Source of the DNA: Dehalococcoidia bacterium
GTDB taxonomy: Bacteria; Chloroflexota; Dehalococcoidia; GIF9; AB-539-J10
NCBI GenBank assembly: GCA_030621105.1
Contig: JAUXIH010000030.1
Span: forward strand, 1 to 10,081
DNA length: 10,081 nt
Reading direction: 5' to 3'
This document shows positions 5,512 to 10,081 of this stretch, piece by piece. Position 1 is the first letter of the stretch; every line of letters begins with the position of its first letter. The notes beneath the pieces are model-generated. The model made no database searches. It worked only from the letters and a program-made list of their open reading frames with translations, and was not told the origin of the DNA. The translations under genes and the position numbers were made by a program.

Positions 5512-6252
5512 CTAGCAGGTGAGTATCTCTGCCTTCCCTCCCGTGATGGCGATGGTGTGCTCGAAATGAGCAGACAAGCTGCCGTCAGCAGTCAATACCG
5601 TCCAGTGGTTCTGGTCCACCCGGGTTTGCCATCCCCCCGCATTAACCATAGGCTCTATGGCGAAGGTCATCCCCTTTCGCAACATCGGACCTCGCCCAAA
5701 GTCAAAATTGGGTACCTGGGGTTCTTCATGCAGGTTCCGTCCAACACCATGCCCGGTATACTCCCGAACCACGGAATAGCCATGCTCCTCCACATATCTC
5801 TGGACCGCCCGGGATATATCCCCAACATGGGCTCCATCAACTGCCTGGTCAATGCCCGCCTGCAGGCTGGCTTCTGTGACCTTCATGAGATCGCTGGCCC
5901 GAGCACTTACCTGACCAGCTCCCACAGTAATTGCTGAATCGGAATGAAAGCCATGATATATCACTCCCGCATCCAGAGAAACAATGTCCCCCTCCTGTAA
6001 TTCTCTTCCTCCAGGAATGCCATGCACGACCTCATCATTCACGGAAACACACAGGTTGCCCGGAAATCCATGGTAATTCTTGAATGAAAGCTTAACTTTC
6101 CGTTTCTCCGCTTCATCTGCCATGATGTCATTGAGTTCGCTGGTCTTCATGCCCGGCCGTACCTCCGCCTTTAGCTGACGCAAGATTTCGGCCAGTATCT
6201 TGCCGCTCTGGCGCATGATGGCTATCTCATCACGAGACTTAACGATAATCAT
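5512..6252 (-). CDS. map: Type I methionine aminopeptidase
   Basis: This enzyme removes the initiator methionine from nascent proteins after deformylation. The 246-residue product has all five dinuclear-metal ligands by alignment with E. coli: Asp94 (SLDAG), Asp105 (HSDSA), His168 (TGHGVG), Glu200 (AIEPM) and Glu231 (HFEHT), plus the catalytic-site His77 (VVHGIP) and His175 (NLHEEP). It lacks an N-terminal SH3-binding zinc extension, so it is the short bacterial form. The ATG directly abuts the adk TAG stop with no gap and no strong Shine-Dalgarno sequence, implying coupled translation. The secY-adk-map order is conserved and places peptide maturation beside ribosome production. Confidence 0.98.
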   Translation of the reverse strand: MIIVKSRDEIAIMRQSGKILAEILRQLKAEVRPGMKTSELNDIMADEAEKRKVKLSFKNYHGFPGNLCVSVNDEVVHGIPGGRELQEGDIVSLDAGVIYHGFHSDSAITVGAGQVSARASDLMKVTEASLQAGIDQAVDGAHVGDISRAVQRYVEEHGYSVVREYTGHGVGRNLHEEPQVPNFDFGRGPMLRKGMTFAIEPMVNAGGWQTRVDQNHWTVLTADGSLSAHFEHTIAITGGKAEILTC

Positions 6253-6903
6253 CTACTTTATGGCTTGCAGTACCTCAACCATCTTCTTGGCAACCCTGGA
6301 GATGTCCTGGTTGCCATCTATTTCTGCCAGCTTATCTTGCTTTTTATAATAGTTAATAATGGGAACTGTTTCAGCAAAGAATACCTTCAACCTTTCCCTT
6401 ACCGTCTTCTCATTATCATCGGAGCGCTGATATAGCTCTCCTCCACATTTATCACATTTCCCCGGCTCCCTGGGTGGTGATGACACCATATGATAAGGGG
6501 TCTGGCAGCTACGGCAGATCCACCTGCCACTAAGCCTCCTCACCAGTTCCTCGTCAGGCACCATGACATAAACTGCCTTATCGATAGCCTTACCCTGTTC
6601 TCCCAGAGCTTTATCCAACGCCTTGGCCTGACCCAGGTTGCGAGGAAAGCCATCAAACAGGCATCCCGAGATACAATCCGGCTGAGCAATTCGTTCCAAG
6701 ACCATGTTGATAGTGACTTTATCCGGAACTAACAGACCCTTCTCCATATAGCTCTTGGCCTGAAGACCTAAAGGTGTCTCTTTGGCCAGCGCCTGCCGGA
6801 ACAGGTCTCCAGTGGCAACATGAACCAGGTGCAGCTTTTCCATTATAATATCAGCCTGTGTCCCCTTGCCCGCACCAGGAGCACCCAATATAACAATATT
6901 CAT
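6253..6903 (-). CDS. adk: Adenylate kinase with zinc-type lid
   Basis: Adenylate kinase interconverts ATP + AMP with two ADP. The 216-residue product has the P-loop GAPGAGKGT at 7-15, the AMP-binding region with TGDLFR (31-36) and the FDGFPRN block (83-89). It is a long-lid form: Cys130, Cys133, Cys150 and Cys153 make a CxxC-16-CxxC cluster that binds structural zinc in Gram-positive type enzymes. RSDDNEKTVRERL follows, with arginines that contact phosphates. AAGGAG lies five bases before the ATG, one of the clearest ribosome binding sites in the operon. It stands nine bases after secY. Confidence 0.98.
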   Translation of the reverse strand: MNIVILGAPGAGKGTQADIIMEKLHLVHVATGDLFRQALAKETPLGLQAKSYMEKGLLVPDKVTINMVLERIAQPDCISGCLFDGFPRNLGQAKALDKALGEQGKAIDKAVYVMVPDEELVRRLSGRWICRSCQTPYHMVSSPPREPGKCDKCGGELYQRSDDNEKTVRERLKVFFAETVPIINYYKKQDKLAEIDGNQDISRVAKKMVEVLQAIK

Positions 6904-6912
6904 CTCTTCTCC

Positions 6913-8226
6913 TTACTTCAAGAACCCTTCGTAACGCCGCATGGTCAACTGGGCTTCCATCTGCTTCATGGTATCCAGGGCAACCCCCACCGCGATGAGC
7001 AACGCGGTACTAGAGAGAGCCAGTACTGTTACCCCGGTGGTCTCCCGGGCAAGAAACGGAATCACCGCAACCAGCCCCAGAAAGAGGGCACCAGCGAAGG
7101 TAATACGGTTCATCACCCTCTTGAGATAATCACCAGTAGTCTTCCCCGGCCGCACACCGGGAATGAAGCCCCCCTGTTTCTGCAAGGTATCGGGAAGGTT
7201 CATCTGCTCGAATATCACCACAGTATAAAAATAGGTGAACCCCATCACCAGCAGGAAATACAGTCCCCACCATACCAATCCCAGAGGAAGAGGTGCGCTG
7301 GAGCTAAACACCTGAACGATAGAATCGGCAAAATTAGGACTGGCAGGATTGACAAAGTAGCTGGCTATAGTACCTGGCACCATCATAACTGCGATGGCGA
7401 AGATAAGAGGTATCATGCCCGCGGTGTTGACCCTCAAGGGAATATGAGTTGAGCCTGCTTGGCGATACATGCGACCACCACGGAACGTGCTGCGTGCATA
7501 TTGTATCGGGATGCGACGATGAGCCTCGATAAAAACAACGATAAATACCAGGGTGGCAGCAGCAATAACAAGGAACACGGTTAGCCCCAGAGGGTCCCCC
7601 GCCGCGAGAAACCCCTGCCCTACCATGCTGGGGAGAGCAGCGACGATGCCGGCAAATATTATTATGGATATTCCGTTCCCCACCCCTCTCTCAGTAATCA
7701 TCTCCCCCAGCCAGACCAGAAACATCGTGCCTGCTGTCATTGACAACACTATCGTCACTATCACTATGGGATCAAGACTCCCAATAACTCCCTGGCTGCG
7801 CAATATCGTAAACATACCATAGCCCTGAAACATCGCCAGCGGCACAGTCAGCAGGTGGGTGATACGATTAATCTTCCTCTGTCCTGCCTCCCCCTGCCGA
7901 GCTATATTTTGCAGGCCGGGAATAACAGGCACCAGCAGCTGCATTATAATGGAAGCAGTGATATAAGGATAAACTCCCTGGGCTGCCACGCTAAAATTCT
8001 CCATGGCCCCACCACTGAACAAATTCATCATGCCAAAGAGCTGATTCTGCTCAAAGAGGCGACTCATGGCCTCGGGGTCTACCCCCGGCAGAGGAATATG
8101 AGCAATGAAGCGGAAAACTACCAGGGCTCCCAGTGTGAATAAGATCTTCGTCCTGAGATCGGGAAGAGCAAATATATCGGTGATGGCTTGAAGAAGGCGT
8201 AGCTTGGTCTCTCTGCGCTGCAGCAT
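6913..8226 (-). CDS. secY: Preprotein translocase subunit SecY
   Basis: SecY is the membrane channel of the Sec translocon, working with SecE, SecG and SecA. The chosen ATG 8226 gives 437 residues with about ten membrane spans. Landmarks: TM1 near 27-47, the plug/TM2 block GGAMENFSVAAQGVYPYITASIIMQLL region (72-98), RGVGNGISIIIFAGI (180-194), HIPLRVNTAGMIPLIFA (261-277) and the cytosolic C5 loop QGGFIPGVRPGKTTGDYL (351-368) used by SecA and ribosome. The frame is open to 8280, but that start would overlap rplO by 53 bases and add 18 charged residues without a ribosome binding site; 8226 is one base after the rplO stop. Ribosome binding there is weak, so coupling to rplO is likely. Confidence 0.97.
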   Translation of the reverse strand: MLQRRETKLRLLQAITDIFALPDLRTKILFTLGALVVFRFIAHIPLPGVDPEAMSRLFEQNQLFGMMNLFSGGAMENFSVAAQGVYPYITASIIMQLLVPVIPGLQNIARQGEAGQRKINRITHLLTVPLAMFQGYGMFTILRSQGVIGSLDPIVIVTIVLSMTAGTMFLVWLGEMITERGVGNGISIIIFAGIVAALPSMVGQGFLAAGDPLGLTVFLVIAAATLVFIVVFIEAHRRIPIQYARSTFRGGRMYRQAGSTHIPLRVNTAGMIPLIFAIAVMMVPGTIASYFVNPASPNFADSIVQVFSSSAPLPLGLVWWGLYFLLVMGFTYFYTVVIFEQMNLPDTLQKQGGFIPGVRPGKTTGDYLKRVMNRITFAGALFLGLVAVIPFLARETTGVTVLALSSTALLIAVGVALDTMKQMEAQLTMRRYEGFLK

Positions 8227-8227
8227 G

Positions 8228-8671
8228 CTATATTCTTTGCGCTTGCCCTCCAGCAGCAAGGATCTTTCTCTCCGCCACAACAGAGAATTTGTCTGCCTTA
8301 ACCATTATGCCATGATCCAGACTGCCGTCTCCCAATATCTTGGTCGGCAGCCTGAGGGATTTGATGATCCCCGCCTGACGTAATTCCTTGGAGCCAACCT
8401 CACTATCTTGAGGGAAAACATTAAGATCTCCCACATTAACCACGTTATATTCCAACTTAAAAATATTGACAAAACCCCTTTTTTCCGGCAACCGCTTTAC
8501 CAGAGGCAATTGTCCCCCCTCAAAGCTAGGGCGAACACCACCACCAGTGCGAGATTTCTGCCCCTTACAACCCCTCCCGGAATAGGTGCCACGACCCGAG
8601 GAATTCCCCCTCCCCACTCGCCGACCGTGCTTCCTGCTACCAGGGGAAGGCCTTAGATCATTCTGCTTCAT
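8228..8671 (-). CDS. rplO: 50S ribosomal protein L15
   Basis: L15 is a late-binding 50S protein with a long glycine- and arginine-rich N-terminal extension into 23S rRNA. The 147-residue product shows LRPSPGSRKHGRRVGRGNSS, GTYSGRGCKGQKSRTGGG, RPSFEGGQLPLVKRLPEKRG, and the C-terminal block around VKADKFSVVAERKILAAGG. The ATG at 8671 lies inside the last 14 bases of rpsE in another frame, with AGGA four bases upstream. In most bacteria rpmD (L30) separates rpsE and rplO; here it is missing. The TAG stop is one base before the secY start. Confidence 0.97.
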   Translation of the reverse strand: MKQNDLRPSPGSRKHGRRVGRGNSSGRGTYSGRGCKGQKSRTGGGVRPSFEGGQLPLVKRLPEKRGFVNIFKLEYNVVNVGDLNVFPQDSEVGSKELRQAGIIKSLRLPTKILGDGSLDHGIMVKADKFSVVAERKILAAGGQAQRI

Positions 8672-9176
8672 CAGATCCTGCCCGCTTTCCCCGCTTGTTT
8701 TCCCTGAGGTTGGCTAGAGCTAGTAAAGTGGCCTTAATCACGTTGATCTTGGTGGAACTGCCCAGAGATTTACTCAATACATCCCGGACTCCAGCCAACT
8801 CCACCACGGCTCGAACCGTGTCACTGGCAATTACACCCGTTCCCGGCGCCGCTGGCCTAAGCCAAACCCGGGATGCCCCAAACTTAGCCAGAATTTCGTG
8901 GGGAATGGTGCCATCTATGATCGGAGTCTGAATTAACTGCTTCCTGGCCAGAGCGCTTGCCTTATGAATAGCCTCGGGAACCTCCCGCGCCTTAGCCATG
9001 CCAAACCCAACATGTCCATTACCGTCACCCAGCACCATCAACGCCCTGAAATGTAGCTGTCTGCCCCCTTTCACCACCTTGGTGACACGGTCTATGGACA
9101 ACAGCTTTTCCTCCAGGGATAACTCCTCAGGGTCAACCTTTATTCTCTTGCCTAACGCCTTGGTAACTGCCTTCAT
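8658..9176 (-). CDS. rpsE: 30S ribosomal protein S5
   Basis: S5 lies at the 30S mRNA entry site and affects decoding accuracy. The 172-residue product has the S5 double-stranded RNA-binding-like domain, with LLSIDRVTKVVKGGRQLHFR, GDGNGHVGFGMAKAREVPEA, then the C-terminal half IPHEILAKFGASRVWLRPAA, GTGVIASDTVRAVVELAGV, and DVLSKSLGSSTKINVIKATL. The ATG follows the rplR stop by three bases and has GGAG nine bases upstream. The end, KRGKRAGSDEAE, overlaps the rplO start by 14 bases. Confidence 0.98.
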   Translation of the reverse strand: MKAVTKALGKRIKVDPEELSLEEKLLSIDRVTKVVKGGRQLHFRALMVLGDGNGHVGFGMAKAREVPEAIHKASALARKQLIQTPIIDGTIPHEILAKFGASRVWLRPAAPGTGVIASDTVRAVVELAGVRDVLSKSLGSSTKINVIKATLLALANLRENKRGKRAGSDEAE

Positions 9177-9179
9177 AAC

Positions 9180-9545
9180 TTAAAACTCCAACCCTGCCTG
9201 CCTGGAGGCGTCAGCCAGTGCCTTGGTTCTACCATGATACTTATAGCCTCCTCGATCAAAAACTACCGTAGTAATATTCTGGCTCAGGGCTTTTTGGGCC
9301 AGTACCGAGCCAACCACCTCAGCCTTCTGGGTCTTGGTCATCTGTCCTACCTGCCCCCGTACCTGAGGATCAAGCGTGCTGCTAGTTACCAGGGTGCTCC
9401 CAGTGGAATCATCGATGATCTGAGCATAAATATGATTCAGGCTACGGAACACGCATAGCCGCGGGCGAGATGCCAGTCGCGACATCTTCTTCCTGACTCG
9501 CCTATGTCGCAACCTGCGTAACTTGCTGGAATTCATTCTCGCCAT
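9180..9545 (-). CDS. rplR: 50S ribosomal protein L18
   Basis: L18 binds 5S rRNA and helps dock it in the 50S central protuberance. The 121-residue product has a basic N-terminus (RLRHRRVRKKMSRLASRPRL), the block VFRSLNHIYAQIIDDSTGST, VGSVLAQKALSQNITTVVFD, and the terminal RGGYKYHGRTKALADASRQAGLEF-type ending, typical of L18. The start ATG 9545 is ten bases after the rplF stop; ATG 9536 three codons later is also possible, as neither has a strong ribosome binding site. It sits in the normal rplF-rplR-rpsE order. Confidence 0.97.
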   Translation of the reverse strand: MARMNSSKLRRLRHRRVRKKMSRLASRPRLCVFRSLNHIYAQIIDDSTGSTLVTSSTLDPQVRGQVGQMTKTQKAEVVGSVLAQKALSQNITTVVFDRGGYKYHGRTKALADASRQAGLEF

Positions 9546-9555
9546 AATATCTTTA

Positions 9556-10081
9556 TTACTTCTTGGCCCCCACCTTGCCAGCCTTGCCTGGCTTCAGGCG
9601 CAAACGCTCTTCAGCGTATTTAATACCCTTCCCCTTATAGTGGTCCGGGGGGCGTATAGCACGAATCTTGGCAGCAACATTCCCTACCACCTCTTTATTA
9701 ATGCCCATAACCTGAATACGATTGGCCCCCTGAACAGTGATATCTAGTCCCTGTGGGATGGGAAACTCAACCTGGTGACTAAATCCCACCTGAAACACCA
9801 GCTTCCCCTCACTCTTCTGCACCCGGTATCCCACTCCATTCAACTCCAGATCCCTGGTAAACCCCTGGCTCACTCCCTCCACCATATTGGCTATGAGGGT
9901 ACGAGTTAAACCGTGCAGGGAACGATGCACTCTGTTATTACTGGGCCGCGATACAGAGACAGAGCCATCCTTCAGGGTGATGGCCATATCGGGATTAAAG
10001 CTACGGCGCAACTCTCCCTTGCCCCCCTTAACTACCACCTCACTACCCTTGATATTCACTTCCACTCCCTGTGGAATAGTT
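9556..10081 (-). CDS. rplF: 50S ribosomal protein L6, 5' end beyond window
   Basis: L6 binds 23S rRNA near the sarcin-ricin loop. The reading frame stays open to the right edge: upstream of a GTG at 10065 the codons read TIPQG, continuing into VEVNIKGSEVVVKGGKGELR, which is the ordinary L6 N-terminus (IPxGV...). The GTG at 10065 is therefore an internal valine, and only about ten residues, including the initiator, are missing. Two tandem L6 domains are present; the second has GVGYRVQKSEGKLVFQVGFS and the conserved signature region GNVAAKIRAIRPPDHYKGKG followed by IKYAEERLRLKPGKAGKVG. The TAA stop is ten bases before rplR. Confidence 0.97.
   Translation of the reverse strand, partial: TIPQGVEVNIKGSEVVVKGGKGELRRSFNPDMAITLKDGSVSVSRPSNNRVHRSLHGLTRTLIANMVEGVSQGFTRDLELNGVGYRVQKSEGKLVFQVGFSHQVEFPIPQGLDITVQGANRIQVMGINKEVVGNVAAKIRAIRPPDHYKGKGIKYAEERLRLKPGKAGKVGAKK

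Noticed and set aside
8227..8280. A longer SecY with 18 extra N-terminal residues from ATG 8280
   Set aside because: It would overlap rplO by 53 bases, has no ribosome binding site, and the added residues are unlike SecY. ATG 8226, one base after the rplO stop, gives a normal N-terminus.
10063..10065. GTG at 10065 as the start of rplF
   Set aside because: The upstream codons TIPQG continue the ordinary L6 N-terminus to the window edge, so this is an internal valine codon of a truncated gene.

Overview
The window is a nearly complete run of the bacterial spc–alpha ribosomal protein superoperon, all on the minus strand, so genes run right to left. In transcription order it reads: rplF (5' end cut by the window edge), rplR, rpsE, rplO, secY, adk, map, infA, rpmJ, rpsM, rpsK, rpsD, rpoA, rplQ, truA, rplM, rpsI. 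After a 147-base gap comes the 5' part of an acyl-CoA dehydrogenase gene, which runs off the left edge. All 18 genes are co-directional and intact as far as visible. No mobile element, tRNA, rRNA or CRISPR array was seen.

The organism is a bacterium of moderate GC content. The order secY-adk-map-infA-rpmJ-rpsM-rpsK-rpsD-rpoA-rplQ-truA-rplM-rpsI, without transporter genes between rplQ and truA, fits Chloroflexota, with Dehalococcoidia as my best guess; Clostridia- or Actinobacteria-related lineages remain possible. The four-cysteine adenylate kinase lid, the four-cysteine zinc S4, and the neighbouring acyl-CoA dehydrogenase are compatible with this. The assignment rests on synteny and on family recognition from memory, not on a search.

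Layout. Right part (about 8228-10081): ribosomal proteins L6, L18, S5 and L15; L30 (rpmD), normally between S5 and L15, is absent, and rplO instead starts inside the end of rpsE. Middle (5512-8226): SecY translocase channel, adenylate kinase and methionine aminopeptidase, which link ribosome supply to protein export, nucleotide balance and N-terminal processing. Next (2342-5505): IF-1, L36, S13, S11, S4, RNA polymerase alpha and L17. Then (759-2342): the tRNA pseudouridine synthase TruA with L13 and S9. Genes are packed with gaps of 16 bases or less, or with short overlaps (ATGA at rpoA/rplQ and rplM/rpsI, TAGTG at rplQ/truA). The one larger internal gap, 59 bases between infA and rpmJ, carries a good sigma70-type promoter.

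Left part (1-758): a weak hairpin after rpsI, then an extended -10 promoter, an 18-base dyad and a strong Shine-Dalgarno sequence in front of the acyl-CoA dehydrogenase. This gene therefore looks like a separately controlled unit. The region is mostly conserved housekeeping sequence. I found no sign of a new multi-gene system; the observations worth following are the missing rpmD, the internal promoter and the dyad in the acyl-CoA dehydrogenase leader.
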